From the NCBI RefSeq assembly GCF_001870675.1, contig NZ_MEHT01000018.1, positions 62,001 to 126,000 of the forward strand: a DNA stretch of 64,000 bases, given 5' to 3'. The notes beneath the pieces were generated by a model. It was given only the letters and a program-made list of their open reading frames with translations. It made no database searches and was not told the DNA's origin. A program made the position numbers and the translations under genes. Of this stretch, positions 31,741 to 41,571 are shown piece by piece (the first letter of the stretch is position 1; each line of letters begins with the position of its first letter). Origin of the DNA: Roseinatronobacter thiooxidans. GTDB lineage: Bacteria > Pseudomonadota > Alphaproteobacteria > Rhodobacterales > Rhodobacteraceae.

Positions 31741-32223
31741 ATGACCATTAACCCCAATCCGCAAAAGCCCTTCTCGCCGAAATTCAAGCGCGATGATGCC
31801 AATGACATGATCCCGATCGGGCTGGTGCGCGCCATGTTCGCGCTGGCGCTGGCTACATTGGCGCTGGTGACCTATGCCAGCGTGACAGGCCGCGAAAAAG
31901 CGGCCATCCCCGCGCCTGCGCCGGTTGTACAGACATGGACCATAAGTCTTTTGGGAAATGACGCTCAGTCCGTGACTGTGCTGGATTCCGATGGTAACCT
32001 ATTGGCAGACATGGCGCATGGCGGCTTTGTCACGGTGATTCAGAATGGTCTGATGACCATGCGTCGCCGCCACGGAATAGACCCCTCTCTGCCTTTGCAG
32101 ATTGTGCAATTTGAAAACGGGCGGCTGGCTGCCATTGACCCGTTAACCGACTACCGCGTTGAACTGACCCAGTTCGGCAGCGACAACCAGGCCGCATTCG
32201 AACGGCTGCTGAATATAAAATAA
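31741..32223 (+). CDS. puhC: Photosynthetic complex assembly protein PuhC
   Basis: Single-pass membrane protein that helps organise the reaction-centre-LH1 core. 160 residues from ATG 31741: a short cytoplasmic N-terminus, a transmembrane helix at about residues 21-43 (MIPIGLVRAMFALALATLALVTYASV) and a periplasmic domain ending TDYRVELTQFGSDNQAAFERLL. GAGAGAGG precedes the ATG. Confidence 0.9.
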   Translation: MTINPNPQKPFSPKFKRDDANDMIPIGLVRAMFALALATLALVTYASVTGREKAAIPAPAPVVQTWTISLLGNDAQSVTVLDSDGNLLADMAHGGFVTVIQNGLMTMRRRHGIDPSLPLQIVQFENGRLAAIDPLTDYRVELTQFGSDNQAAFERLLNIK

Positions 32224-32253
32224 GTCGACCATAAAAAACCAAGGGAAAAACCA

Positions 32254-32550
32254 ATGTCACTCTTCTCAAGAAAGATCGAACACGTCCCCTGCACTGTCGA
32301 AGTCTCTCACCGGTTCGAGGCCCTGCATGCGCATGTGAAATTCAATGACGGATCAATCATTCATCCCGGCGACGAAGTGCTTGTGCAGGGTCCGCCTGTG
32401 CTGGCCGCATGGGGGGAATTGATCATCGAGGATCGCATCGCCACCATCACCCGCGCCACTGCGCTGGAACGGCTTTGGACGCGGCTGACAGGTGATTTTG
32501 AATTCATGGAACTTTGTGAATTCTCATTCTCAGAGGAGATAAGCGTATGA
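32254..32550 (+). CDS. Conserved-looking PGC protein of unknown function before acsF
   Basis: 98 residues, soluble, no signal peptide or membrane helix. The sequence reads like a small beta-rich domain (IEHVPCTVEVSHRFEALHAH, IHPGDEVLVQG, GELIIEDRIATITRATALER), ending in an acidic, phenylalanine-rich tail. AAGGGAAA lies before ATG 32254. Its stop overlaps the acsF ATG as ATGA, so its translation is tied to the aerobic cyclase. By position it could help AcsF or puh assembly, but nothing in the sequence identifies a function. Confidence 0.82.
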   Translation: MSLFSRKIEHVPCTVEVSHRFEALHAHVKFNDGSIIHPGDEVLVQGPPVLAAWGELIIEDRIATITRATALERLWTRLTGDFEFMELCEFSFSEEISV

Positions 32551-33641
32551 ACGTGCACGCCACCACACATGACGAACTGCATGCCGAGATGGCAGGCAAG
32601 TTTGACACAGACGCGATGGCGCAGGAATCCACCCTGCTGAACCCGCGTTTCTACACCACCGATTTCGACGAGCTGGACCGCATTGACGTCACACCTGTGC
32701 GCAAGGAATGGGACATTCTGATCGGCCAGATGAAAGCCGACCCGAACAAAGGCCATTTCAAGAAGAACGAGACCTGGGACAAAGTCGATTGGGACGGGAT
32801 GGAGCCGAAGCTCAAGCGCGAGTTCATCGACTTTCTGGTTTCCTCCTGCACTGCCGAGTTTTCGGGCTGCGTGCTGTACAAGGAAATGAAGCGGCGCGGC
32901 AAGAACCCCGATATTTGCGAGCTGTTCAACTACATGGCCCGCGATGAAGCGCGTCATGCGGGTTTCATCAATGATGCGCTGCGCGAAGCGGGTGTGGCCG
33001 TCAATCTTGGCTTTCTGACCAAGGCCAAGAAATACACCTATTTCCGGCCCAAATTCATCTATTACGCCACATATCTGTCCGAAAAGATCGGCTATGCGCG
33101 CTATATCACCATCTACCGCCATCTGGAGCAGCACCCAGAGCAGCGCTTTCACCCGATCTTCAAGTGGTTCAAGGAATGGTGCAATGATGAATTCAGCCAT
33201 GGCGAAGCTTTCGCCCTGCTGATGCGCACCGACCCCAAACTGACGACAAGTTTCGCCAACAAACTGTGGATCAGATTCTTCCTGACGGCGGTGTTTGCCA
33301 CAATGTATGTGCGCGACCATGCACGGCCCGAGTTTCACAAGGCCTTGGGCGTCGATATCGACTGGTATGACCAAGAGGTGTTCCGCAAGACCGGCGAGAT
33401 TGCCAAGCAGGTCTTCCCGATGGAGCTGGACATCGACCATCCGGCATGGATGCCGACCTTGAAAAAGATCGAGGCCGCCTTCCGTGCGATGGAAGCGGGC
33501 GAGCGTCAGGGCGGTGTCGCAGGCCGCCTTGGCAAATGGGCCGCGATGACAAAGGCCGGGATGGGCTTTGCCCGCCTTTATATGATCCCTGTCAAGAAAA
33601 GCACCCCGCCCGTCTCGGTTCGCCTAGAGCCTGCATATTGA
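32547..33641 (+). CDS. acsF: Aerobic Mg-protoporphyrin IX monomethyl ester cyclase AcsF
   Basis: Di-iron oxygenase forming ring E with O2. The ferritin-like iron-binding helices show ExxH motifs in ARDEARHAGFINDALREAG and WCNDEFSHGEAFALLMR, with another glutamate in SSCTAEFSGCVLYKEMKRRG. 364 residues. The ATG is embedded in the stop of the upstream 98 aa gene. Presence with bchE lets the cell make bacteriochlorophyll in air and without it. Confidence 0.96.
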   Translation: MNVHATTHDELHAEMAGKFDTDAMAQESTLLNPRFYTTDFDELDRIDVTPVRKEWDILIGQMKADPNKGHFKKNETWDKVDWDGMEPKLKREFIDFLVSSCTAEFSGCVLYKEMKRRGKNPDICELFNYMARDEARHAGFINDALREAGVAVNLGFLTKAKKYTYFRPKFIYYATYLSEKIGYARYITIYRHLEQHPEQRFHPIFKWFKEWCNDEFSHGEAFALLMRTDPKLTTSFANKLWIRFFLTAVFATMYVRDHARPEFHKALGVDIDWYDQEVFRKTGEIAKQVFPMELDIDHPAWMPTLKKIEAAFRAMEAGERQGGVAGRLGKWAAMTKAGMGFARLYMIPVKKSTPPVSVRLEPAY

Positions 33642-33649
33642 CTAACGCG

Positions 33650-33670
33650 GTGCCGGACTTGATCCGGCAC
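33650..33670. repeat. Palindromic repeat GTGCCGGACTTGATCCGGCAC
   Basis: An 8 bp perfect stem GTGCCGGA/TCCGGCAC around CTTGA between acsF and puhE. The core CCGGACTTGATCCGG and the following CTCTC recur as an inverted pair at 52271-52333. Likely a mobile or REP-like intergenic repeat (inference). Confidence 0.7.
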
Positions 33671-33693
33671 CTCTCAGCCACGCCGGAGGATAG

Positions 33694-34494
33694 ATGTTCG
33701 AAACCCCCTGGATAGCCGCACTTGCCGCGCTGTTTTTGTGGTGGTTTGCCACGGGCATCCTGCTGTGGCGTGTGCATGCGGCAGATCGCGGCGGCCCTGA
33801 CCAGCATCTGTGGTCTGTGCTGCTGTCGCTGCCGCTGTTTGTGGCAGGCGCGCTGGGGGTCAATGCCACTTTGGCAGATGGCAGCCCGCAAGGGGTGTGG
33901 TTTGCCTTCCTCTCGGCCCTTGCGCTTTGGGGCTGGATCGAGCTGGCGTTTCTGTCCGGTATCATCACCGGCCCCAATACCAGACCCTGCCCCGAGGGGC
34001 TGGACCCGACCGCGCGCTTCTGGTCGGCCTTTCGCACTGTGGCATGGCATGAATTTCTGCTGGCAGGCATGGTTGTGGTGCTGGTTGTGGCCTCATGGGG
34101 GGCGGAAAATGCCTTTGCCCTCTGGACATTTCTTGTCCTGTTCGGGGCGCGCATTTCGGCCAAGCTGAACCTGTTTCTGGGTGTGCCGCGCATCAATACC
34201 GATTTCCTGCCCAAACCGCTGGCGCATCTGTCCAGCTATTTCCGGCAAGGGCCGGTCACGGGTTTCTTTCCGCTGTCGGTCACGCTTCTGGCGCTGGCTG
34301 TCGGCTGCTTTCTCGAACGTCTCTGGCGCGCGCATCAGGCGCCCGATCAGGGCGCAATCATCGGCTTCACGCTTCTCGCCATGCTGACGGCACTGGCACT
34401 GCTGGAACATTGGTTCATGGTCTGGCGGGTGCGTGATGACAAACTCTGGCGCTGGATGATCCCGGCACCCACACCCAAAAAACGAAAAACATGA
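33694..34494 (+). CDS. puhE: Photosynthetic complex assembly membrane protein PuhE
   Basis: Polytopic membrane protein of the puh operon, about seven hydrophobic segments, 266 residues. PuhE affects bacteriochlorophyll production in Rhodobacter capsulatus. Family features visible are [35 protein letters not shown], and [29 protein letters not shown] lies before the ATG. The stop TGA falls within an upstream ATG of the hemA frame, but hemA more likely starts at 34509. Confidence 0.93.
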   Translation: MFETPWIAALAALFLWWFATGILLWRVHAADRGGPDQHLWSVLLSLPLFVAGALGVNATLADGSPQGVWFAFLSALALWGWIELAFLSGIITGPNTRPCPEGLDPTARFWSAFRTVAWHEFLLAGMVVVLVVASWGAENAFALWTFLVLFGARISAKLNLFLGVPRINTDFLPKPLAHLSSYFRQGPVTGFFPLSVTLLALAVGCFLERLWRAHQAPDQGAIIGFTLLAMLTALALLEHWFMVWRVRDDKLWRWMIPAPTPKKRKT

Positions 34495-34508
34495 CCGAGG
34501 GGATCCCA

Positions 34509-35720
34509 ATGGATTTTGACACCCATTTCACAACTGCGCTGGACGCGCTCAAGACCGAAGGCAATTACCGGGTTTTTGCCGAGGTTGAACGCCAATGCGG
34601 CAATTTTCCCAAGGTCAAGCGTTACAATGGCGATGATGTGCAGGAAGTCACTGTCTGGTGCTCGAATGATTATCTGGGCATGGGGCACCATCCGAATGTC
34701 GTAAACAGCATGGTCGAGGCCGTTCAGGCCTGCGGCACAGGCGCGGGCGGCACGCGCAACATTTCCGGCAACAACCACCTGCACCGCCTGCTGGAAGAAG
34801 AACTGGCCGATCTGCATGGCAAGGATGCGGCGCTGCTGTTCACCTCGGGCTATGTGTCCAACTGGGCGGCCCTGTCCACCTTGGGCGCCAAAATCCCCAA
34901 TGCGGTGATCCTGTCGGATGAAAAGAACCATGCCAGCATGATCGAAGGCATCCGCCATTCCCGCGCCGACAAGGTGCTATGGAAGCATAACGACTGGCGC
35001 GATCTGGACCGCAAGTTGAAAGCCGTGGGCGACCGGCCCAAGATCGTGGCGTTTGAATCCGTCTATTCCATGGATGGCGATATCTGCCCCATGCGCGAGA
35101 TTGTCGAGGTGGCCGAAGCGCACGGTGCCATGACCTATCTGGACGAAGTACATGCCGTGGGCATGTATGGCCCGCGCGGCGGCGGCATTTCCGAAGAACG
35201 CGGTCTTGCAGACCGAATCACCCTGATCGAGGGCACATTGGGCAAGGCCTATGGCGTTGTCGGCGGCTATATCACCGGCTCGACAGCGCTGTGCGATTTC
35301 ATCCGCTCTTTCGCGTCGGGCTTTATCTTCACGACAGCCCTGCCCCCTGCGGTGGCGGCGGCCGCGACGGCATCCATCCGCCACCTGAAGAATTCAGAAG
35401 CGGAACGCCGCGCCCAGCGCGACCGTGTCGCCCGCCTGCGCGCGCGACTGGATGCGCAGGGAATCCCCCATATCGCCAATGAAAGCCACATCATTCCGGT
35501 TATGATCGGTGACCCCGTGAAATGCCGCATGCTGTCTGACATCCTGATGGATGACTGGGGCATTTATGTGCAGCCCATCAACTACCCCACTGTGCCCAAA
35601 GGGACCGAGCGCTTGCGTATAACCCCCGGCCCTTTGCATTCGGACACAGATATTGACCATCTCGTGACCGCGCTCACCTCTTTGTGGAAGCAATGCGCCA
35701 TTGCACATGCTGTGGCTTAA
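34509..35720 (+). CDS. hemA: 5-aminolevulinate synthase
   Basis: PLP enzyme joining glycine and succinyl-CoA, the entry to tetrapyrroles by the Shemin route. The PLP lysine is in EGTLGKAYG (Lys246); [15 protein letters not shown] and [13 protein letters not shown] are family motifs. I choose ATG 34509 ([18 protein letters not shown]) since GAGGGG lies upstream and the N-terminus then matches known HemA; ATG 34491 overlaps the puhE stop and is the alternative. 403 residues. Placing ALAS at the end of the puh operon ties precursor supply to pigment demand. Confidence 0.96.
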   Translation: MDFDTHFTTALDALKTEGNYRVFAEVERQCGNFPKVKRYNGDDVQEVTVWCSNDYLGMGHHPNVVNSMVEAVQACGTGAGGTRNISGNNHLHRLLEEELADLHGKDAALLFTSGYVSNWAALSTLGAKIPNAVILSDEKNHASMIEGIRHSRADKVLWKHNDWRDLDRKLKAVGDRPKIVAFESVYSMDGDICPMREIVEVAEAHGAMTYLDEVHAVGMYGPRGGGISEERGLADRITLIEGTLGKAYGVVGGYITGSTALCDFIRSFASGFIFTTALPPAVAAAATASIRHLKNSEAERRAQRDRVARLRARLDAQGIPHIANESHIIPVMIGDPVKCRMLSDILMDDWGIYVQPINYPTVPKGTERLRITPGPLHSDTDIDHLVTALTSLWKQCAIAHAVA

Positions 35721-35792
35721 TGACAGCTTGACAAGGTGACAAAAGATAACAGATCAACTGTGGTCTGGAATATAACCGGGAGGTCAGAGGAC

Positions 35793-36260
35793 ATGAAATT
35801 CATTACTGGTGCTGCACTCAGCGCCCTTACACTTTCTTTCGCATCGCTGCCTGCATTCGCGGGTGACATTGAAGCCGGCGAAAGCGCCTTTCAAAGCCAG
35901 TGCCAGAACTGCCACAATGTCACCAACGAAGCCGGTGATGTTCTGGCCGGTCGGCCCAATATGCGCACAGGCCCCAATCTGTATGGCGTCATCGGCCGCC
36001 AGCCCGGTGTGGTGGACGGGTTCCGCTACGGTGCCTCGCTGGTTGAAGTCGGCGAAAGCGGCGTTGTCTGGGATGAAGAGGTTATGGTTGCCTATCTCCT
36101 CGATCCGACAACCTATCTGCGCGACGCACTGGATGACCGCCGCGCCCGCAGCCAGATGTCTTTCCGCGTGCGTGACGAAGCGACCGCGCGCGACATTATC
36201 GCCTTCCTTGGCCAGTTCGGCGCAGTGGAAAAAGAAGAAGCCGCCGCAGAAGGCAGCTAA
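35793..36260 (+). CDS. cycA: Cytochrome c2-type soluble c cytochrome
   Basis: Periplasmic electron carrier, probably re-reducing the reaction centre. A signal peptide (residues 1-23, cleavage after AFA) is followed by the haem motif CQNCH at 37-41. GPNLYGVIGRQPG and a C-terminal SQMSF, whose methionine is the likely axial ligand, match cytochrome c2/c-551 of Rhodobacter relatives. 155 residues with an acidic, alanine-rich C-terminal tail. GGGAGG precedes ATG 35793. It is 72 bp downstream of hemA and is followed by a strong terminator. The symbol cycA is by similarity. Confidence 0.88.
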   Translation: MKFITGAALSALTLSFASLPAFAGDIEAGESAFQSQCQNCHNVTNEAGDVLAGRPNMRTGPNLYGVIGRQPGVVDGFRYGASLVEVGESGVVWDEEVMVAYLLDPTTYLRDALDDRRARSQMSFRVRDEATARDIIAFLGQFGAVEKEEAAAEGS

Positions 36261-36304
36261 ACCCGTAGCGGCAAAGCTTGCAGCGCTTGCGCTGTTCAAG
36301 ACGA

Positions 36305-36335
36305 AACGCCCCATCCCCGCGATGGGGCGTTTTTC
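36305..36335 (+). terminator. Intrinsic terminator after cycA
   Basis: An 11 bp stem (AACGCCCCATC / GATGGGGCGTT, loop CCCGC) with a T-rich 3' side, 45 bp after the cycA stop. It closes the bchF-to-cycA rightward superoperon. Confidence 0.85.
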
Positions 36336-36423
36336 TTTGGCGTGTGGCGCAACCGCCATGGGGCTTGCCCTGCTGCGTGCAAGATGGCACTTAGACGGGC
36401 CTGCACCGCACGGAGTGACCGCC

Positions 36424-38523
36424 ATGACCGAAACACCTGTCCGCTATAGCCGAGAGGGCGATGTTGCGCTGATCTGCATCGACAATCCGCCGGTCAATGC
36501 CATTGGGCAGGCCGTGCGCACAGGGCTGGTGGCAAGCATCGATGCCTTCGCCGGTGATCCGGCGGCGAAAATCGCAGTGCTCTATTGTGCAGGCCGCACA
36601 TTTGTTGCAGGTGCCGATATCAGGGAATTTGGCAAACCACCGCAAGCGCCCTTTCTGCCCGATGTGATCGGCAAGCTGGAAGCGCTCGATAAACCCGTTT
36701 TATGCGTCATGCACGGCACCGCCCTTGGCGGCGGGTTGGAACTGGCGCTGGGGGCGCATTACCGCCTTGGGGTGCCGGGGCTGAAAATCGGGTTGCCCGA
36801 AACCAGCCTTGGTATTTTGCCCGGTGCGGGCGGCACGCAACGCCTGCCCCGCCTGACAGGGCTGGAGGCCGCGTTGGAAATGATCACCTCGGCGCGCCAT
36901 GTCCCTGCGAAAGAGGCCTTGGCGCTTGGGGTTATTGATGGTTTGGCAGATGCGGGGCAAGACCCGCTGACCGCAGGGCTGGCGCACGCGCATGATCTGC
37001 TGGCCAAAGGCGCAGGCCCGCGCCGTATCTGCGATATGCCCGCCCCAAGCATTGCGCCAGACCAGTTGCGCGACATGCGCACCCGCACCGCCAAACGCTT
37101 TGCAGGGCAGATTGCCCAACTGACCGCGATTGACGCCGCTGTGGGCGGGGCCGCCCTGCCGTTTCGGGACGGTATGCAGCATGAACGCGCGCTGTTTCAG
37201 ACGCTGATGGAGTCGCCACAACGCGCGGCCCTTGTCCATGCGTTTCTGGCCGAACGCAAAGTGGCCCAACTGCCTGAACTGGCGGGCATTGCCCCCCGCG
37301 CGTTTGCGCAAATTGGGGTGGTGGGCGGCGGGCGCATGGGCAGTGGCATTGCCATTTCCGCCCTGCTGGCAGGGCTGGATGTCACGCTGGTTGAACGCGA
37401 TGCGCAAGCCGCCGCGCAAGCCCATCAGAATGTCGCCCAGACACTGGCTGATAGCGTAAAGCGTGGCAAACTGACGGACGAGGGCCGCGCCCGCATTCTG
37501 GCGCACCAGTTCCGCGCCGCTGACAGCTATGCGGCACTTTCTGACAGGGATGTGGTGATCGAAGCCGTGTTTGAAGACATGGACATCAAGCGCGAGGTTT
37601 TCACCCAGCTTGACCAGCATTGCAAACAAGGTGCCATTCTGGCCACAAACACATCCTATCTGGACATCCCCCAGATTGCCGCCATGACCAGCCGGCCCGC
37701 CGATGTGCTGGGGCTGCATTTCTTTTCACCCGCCCATATCATGCGCCTGCTGGAAATCGTGGTGCCCGACAAGACTGGCGCCGATGTGGTGGCAACGGGC
37801 TTTGCCTTTGGCAAGAAGCTGGGCAAGGTCAGCGTGCGCGCAGGCGTGTGTGACGGGTTTATCGGCAACCGTATCTTGCAAGTGTATCGCGCCGTGTCTG
37901 ACCATATGGTCCTTGCCGGTGCCAGCCCCTATGCGGTGGACCGCGCTGTGACAGAGTTCGGCTTTCCCATGGGGCCATATGCAGTGCAGGATCTGGCCGG
38001 TCTGGATATCGGCTTCATGACGCGCCAGCGCAAAGCCGCCAGCCGCGACCCGCGCGAATTCGTGGCCCGCTGGGCCGATGTGATGCATGCGCGCGGATGG
38101 CATGGCCGCAAAACAGGTCAGGGCTATTACAGCTATGATGCAGACCACCCCAAAGGCCGCCCCAGCCCCGAGGTTGAAGAGATCATCGCCGATGAACGCC
38201 GCGCGCATGGCGTGACGCCGCGCGAGTTCAGCGCAGATGAGATTGTCGCGCGCTATATGGCGGCAATGGTGAATGAATCCGCCCGCGTTGTGGGCGAAGG
38301 CATCGCTGCGCGCCCGCTGGATGTGGATGTCACTTTGCTGCATGGCTACGGCTTTCCGCGCTGGCGCGGCGGGCCGATGCATTGGGCCGATGCTCAGGGT
38401 TTGGGTGCGCTGCTGTCGCAGATCGAGGGGTTCGCGCGCGAAGATGCGTTCTTCTGGCAGCCCGCCCCGCTTTTGCAACAGCTGGTGCGCGAAAACCTTA
38501 GCTTCGCAAGTCTGAACAGCTGA
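36424..38523 (+). CDS. fadJ: Fused enoyl-CoA hydratase/3-hydroxyacyl-CoA dehydrogenase (FadB/FadJ type)
   Basis: Two steps of fatty-acid beta-oxidation in one chain. The N-terminal crotonase domain shows GTALGGGLELALGAHYRLG and PETSLGILPGAGGTQRLPRL with the catalytic glutamates. The C-terminal NAD-binding 3-hydroxyacyl-CoA dehydrogenase has IGVVGGGRMGSGIAISALLAG at about residues 298-318 and LGLHFFSPAHIMRLLEIV. 699 residues from ATG 36424. The frame is open 205 codons further upstream through cycA in another frame; that part is not coding. No thiolase or acyl-CoA dehydrogenase adjoins it. The symbol is approximate. Confidence 0.88.
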   Translation: MTETPVRYSREGDVALICIDNPPVNAIGQAVRTGLVASIDAFAGDPAAKIAVLYCAGRTFVAGADIREFGKPPQAPFLPDVIGKLEALDKPVLCVMHGTALGGGLELALGAHYRLGVPGLKIGLPETSLGILPGAGGTQRLPRLTGLEAALEMITSARHVPAKEALALGVIDGLADAGQDPLTAGLAHAHDLLAKGAGPRRICDMPAPSIAPDQLRDMRTRTAKRFAGQIAQLTAIDAAVGGAALPFRDGMQHERALFQTLMESPQRAALVHAFLAERKVAQLPELAGIAPRAFAQIGVVGGGRMGSGIAISALLAGLDVTLVERDAQAAAQAHQNVAQTLADSVKRGKLTDEGRARILAHQFRAADSYAALSDRDVVIEAVFEDMDIKREVFTQLDQHCKQGAILATNTSYLDIPQIAAMTSRPADVLGLHFFSPAHIMRLLEIVVPDKTGADVVATGFAFGKKLGKVSVRAGVCDGFIGNRILQVYRAVSDHMVLAGASPYAVDRAVTEFGFPMGPYAVQDLAGLDIGFMTRQRKAASRDPREFVARWADVMHARGWHGRKTGQGYYSYDADHPKGRPSPEVEEIIADERRAHGVTPREFSADEIVARYMAAMVNESARVVGEGIAARPLDVDVTLLHGYGFPRWRGGPMHWADAQGLGALLSQIEGFAREDAFFWQPAPLLQQLVRENLSFASLNS

Positions 38524-38527
38524 ACCG

Positions 38528-41380
38528 CTACTCTGCCGCCACGCGCTTGGGCTTCAACAGCGGTGCAAGGTAGCGGCCTGTATGGCTGGCCTCGACCTGC
38601 GCCACCTTTTCCGGTGTGCCCACCGCCACGATCTTGCCGCCACCATCACCCCCTTCCGGACCAATGTCGATAATCCAATCGGCAGTTTTCACCACATCAA
38701 GGTTGTGTTCAATCACCACAACCGTATTGCCCTGCTCAACCAGTTCATGCAGCACTTCCAACAGCTTGCGCACATCCTCGAAATGCAGCCCCGTGGTCGG
38801 TTCATCCAGAATATACAATGTGCGGCCCGTTGACCGGCGCGCCAGTTCCTTGGACAGCTTCACCCGCTGCGCCTCGCCGCCTGACAGGGTTGTGGCCTGC
38901 TGGCCCACCTTGATATAGCCCAAGCCCACCCGCATCAGCGCATCCATCTTCTCGCGGATAGAGGGCACCGCCTGAAAGAAGCCCTGCGCCTCTTCCACTG
39001 TCATATCCAGCACATCGGCGATGCTCTTGCCCTTGAACAGCACTTCCAGCGTTTCGCGGTTGTAGCGTTTGCCCTTACAGGTCTCGCAGGTGACATAAAC
39101 ATCGGGCAAAAAGTTCATCTCGATCTTCAGCACGCCATCGCCCTGACAGGCCTCGCACCGCCCGCCCTTGACGTTGAAGGAAAACCGCCCCGGCTTGTAA
39201 CCGCGTGCCTTGGATTCCGGCAGGCCCGCGAACCAGTCACGGATCGGCCCGAACGCGCCGGTATAGGTGGCAGGGTTGGAACGCGGCGTTCGCCCGATGG
39301 GGCGCTGGTCAATGTCGATCACCTTGTCCAGATGCTCCAACCCCTTGATCGTCTCGCAAGGGGCGGGCGTCTGGCGCGCGCCGTTCAGGCGCATGCTGGC
39401 GGTCTTGAACAGCGTTTCAATCGTCAGGGTCGATTTACCGCCCCCTGACACGCCTGTGACACAGACAAATTTGCCAAGCGGGAATTCCGCCGTCACATCG
39501 TGCAGGTTATTGCCGCTGGCCTTGACCACGGTGATCTTTTTGCCATTGCCCTTGCGCCGTGTTTTCGGAACACCAATCTCGCGCGTGCCGCTAAGGTATT
39601 GGCCAGTCAGGCTGGCAGGGTCGGCCATAATCTGCTCTGGTGTGCCCTGCGCCACAATCTGGCCGCCATGCACCCCCGCGCCAGGGCCAATATCCAGCAC
39701 GAAATCAGCCGTGCGGATGGCTTCCTCATCATGCTCGACCACGATCACTGTATTGCCCTGATCGCGCAGATTGCGCAGGGTGATCAACAGGCGGTCATTG
39801 TCGCGCTGGTGCAGCCCGATGCTCGGCTCATCCAGCACATACAGCACGCCCGTCAACCCGCTGCCAATCTGGCTGGCCAACCGGATGCGCTGGCTCTCGC
39901 CCCCCGAAAGCGTGCCCGCATGGCGCCCCAATGTCAGGTAATCCAACCCCACATTCACCAAAAACCCGACCCTTTCGCGGATTTCCTTCAGAATAGCGCG
40001 CGCAATCTCGTTCTTCTGCTTGGTCAGGCTCTCCGGCACCTGTTCGACCCATGCCAAGGCCTCGCGGATGGACATTTCAGTCACTTGCCCGACATGCAGG
40101 CCACCAATCTTGACCGCCAGCGCCTCTGGCCGCAGCCGGTGCCCTTCGCAGACCCCGCAATGCCGCTGGTTCTGATAGCGCTCGAACTCCTCACGAATCC
40201 AGGCGCTATCTGTCTCGCGGTAGCGCCGCTCCATATTCGGGATGACACCTTCAAACGCGCGGGTCACATTATAGACGCGCCCCCCTTCGTCATAGCGAAA
40301 GGGCAACTCCTCACCATTGGACCCATAGAGCAAGACTTGCTTCACATGCGCAGGCAGGTCTTTCCAAGACGCTTTGGCATCGAATTCATAATGCTTGGCC
40401 AGCGATTCGATGGTTTGCAGGAAATAAGGCGACTTGCCCTTGCGCCATGGCGCGATCGCGCCATCGGCCAGCCGCAGCGCGTGGTCCGGCACCACCAGCC
40501 GCTCGTCAAAGAACAATTCCACCCCCAAGCCGTCACAGGCCGGACACGCCCCCGAAGGCGCGTTGAACGAAAACAGACGCGGCTCAATCTCGGAGATGGT
40601 GAAACCCGACACCGGACAGGCAAATTTCTCGCTGAATGTGATGCGCGCGCCATCTTCCTTGGCTTCTTCCAGCACAGCGATCCCATCTGCCAGATCAAGT
40701 GCAGTGCGCAAACTGTCGGCCAGTCGCGTCTCGATCCCGTCGCGTACCACGATCCGGTCCACCACCACATCAATGTCATGGCGGAACTTCTTGTCCAATG
40801 TCGGTGGCTCGTCCAACTCGTAAAACTGCCCGTCCACCTTGACGCGCTGGAACCCCTGCTTGCGCAGCTCCAGAAACTCCTTGCGATACTCGCCCTTGCG
40901 GTCGCGCACGATGGGGGCCAACAGATAGGCGCGGCTCCCCTCTTCCATCGCCATAATCCGGTCGACCATATCCTGCACCTGCTGCGCCTCGATGGGCTGG
41001 CCAGTGGCAGGGCTATAGGGGGTGCCCGCGCGCGCGAACAAAAGGCGCATATAGTCGTAAATCTCGGTCACGGTGCCCACAGTTGAACGCGGGTTCTTGC
41101 TGGTCGTCTTCTGCTCGATCGAAATCGCAGGCGACAAGCCCGAGATATGGTCCATATCGGGCTTTTGCATCATATCCAGAAACTGGCGCGCATAGGCCGA
41201 AAGCGATTCGACATAGCGCCGCTGCCCTTCGGCATAAATCGTATCGAACGCCAAAGAGGATTTGCCAGACCCTGACAGGCCCGTAATGACCACCAGCTTG
41301 TCACGCGGCAGGGACACATCGATATTCTTCAGATTATGTTCGCGCGCACCGCGCACTTCGATGTATTTCTGCTCGACCAT
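38528..41380 (-). CDS. uvrA: UvrABC excinuclease subunit A
   Basis: Damage-recognition ATPase of nucleotide excision repair. Two ABC ATPase halves: first Walker [10 protein letters not shown] at 34-42, second in [10 protein letters not shown]. Zinc-finger cysteines appear in [19 protein letters not shown]...CPACDGLG and [13 protein letters not shown]...[12 protein letters not shown] signatures LSGGESQR and LSGGEAQR are present. I start at ATG 41380 ([21 protein letters not shown]), 950 residues; the extra upstream frame is not conserved. Converges on fadJ with 4 bp between the stops. Confidence 0.97.
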   Translation of the reverse strand: MVEQKYIEVRGAREHNLKNIDVSLPRDKLVVITGLSGSGKSSLAFDTIYAEGQRRYVESLSAYARQFLDMMQKPDMDHISGLSPAISIEQKTTSKNPRSTVGTVTEIYDYMRLLFARAGTPYSPATGQPIEAQQVQDMVDRIMAMEEGSRAYLLAPIVRDRKGEYRKEFLELRKQGFQRVKVDGQFYELDEPPTLDKKFRHDIDVVVDRIVVRDGIETRLADSLRTALDLADGIAVLEEAKEDGARITFSEKFACPVSGFTISEIEPRLFSFNAPSGACPACDGLGVELFFDERLVVPDHALRLADGAIAPWRKGKSPYFLQTIESLAKHYEFDAKASWKDLPAHVKQVLLYGSNGEELPFRYDEGGRVYNVTRAFEGVIPNMERRYRETDSAWIREEFERYQNQRHCGVCEGHRLRPEALAVKIGGLHVGQVTEMSIREALAWVEQVPESLTKQKNEIARAILKEIRERVGFLVNVGLDYLTLGRHAGTLSGGESQRIRLASQIGSGLTGVLYVLDEPSIGLHQRDNDRLLITLRNLRDQGNTVIVVEHDEEAIRTADFVLDIGPGAGVHGGQIVAQGTPEQIMADPASLTGQYLSGTREIGVPKTRRKGNGKKITVVKASGNNLHDVTAEFPLGKFVCVTGVSGGGKSTLTIETLFKTASMRLNGARQTPAPCETIKGLEHLDKVIDIDQRPIGRTPRSNPATYTGAFGPIRDWFAGLPESKARGYKPGRFSFNVKGGRCEACQGDGVLKIEMNFLPDVYVTCETCKGKRYNRETLEVLFKGKSIADVLDMTVEEAQGFFQAVPSIREKMDALMRVGLGYIKVGQQATTLSGGEAQRVKLSKELARRSTGRTLYILDEPTTGLHFEDVRKLLEVLHELVEQGNTVVVIEHNLDVVKTADWIIDIGPEGGDGGGKIVAVGTPEKVAQVEASHTGRYLAPLLKPKRVAAE

Positions 41381-41473
41381 CCGGACCCCCAAGGCTGATA
41401 TGGCGCAACATAGACCTCTGCGCGCGAGTCTCCAAGCGAAATGAAGGAACATTTAACGAACATGAACGCTTCG

Positions 41474-41500
41474 TCATTTTCTTGCTAAAAATACTCAAAT
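41474..41500 (-). repeat. Dispersed GAGTATTT...GCAAGAAAATGA element, copy 3 (uvrA-lpdA)
   Basis: Minus strand reads ATTTGAGTATTTTTAGCAAG then AAAATGA. It lies 3' of the hairpin 41506-41529 in the same orientation, the same order as hairpin then element seen for copy 2. Confidence 0.62.
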
Positions 41501-41505
41501 GCGGA

Positions 41506-41529
41506 ACGCCCTGCCGACAGGCAGGGCGT
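41506..41529 (-). terminator. Hairpin after lpdA, probable terminator
   Basis: ACGCCCTGCC/GGCAGGGCGT stem of 10 bp with a 4-base loop, 43 bp after the lpdA stop. Only a short TT follows on the minus strand before the repeat copy 3, so termination strength is uncertain. Confidence 0.55.
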
Positions 41530-41571
41530 GACACATAGACCTGCGGCGCAGCCGCACAATTTGGTCAGACC

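Noticed and set aside
35721-35792. FNR-like sequence TTGACAAGGTGACAA upstream of cycA.
   Set aside because: The right half does not match RTCAA at the correct spacing, so it is not a credible FNR site.
35809-36423. The fadJ frame is open 205 codons upstream, over cycA, suggesting a giant fused protein.
   Set aside because: The upstream part is the out-of-frame shadow of cycA and its terminator; the conserved crotonase N-terminus begins at ATG 36424.
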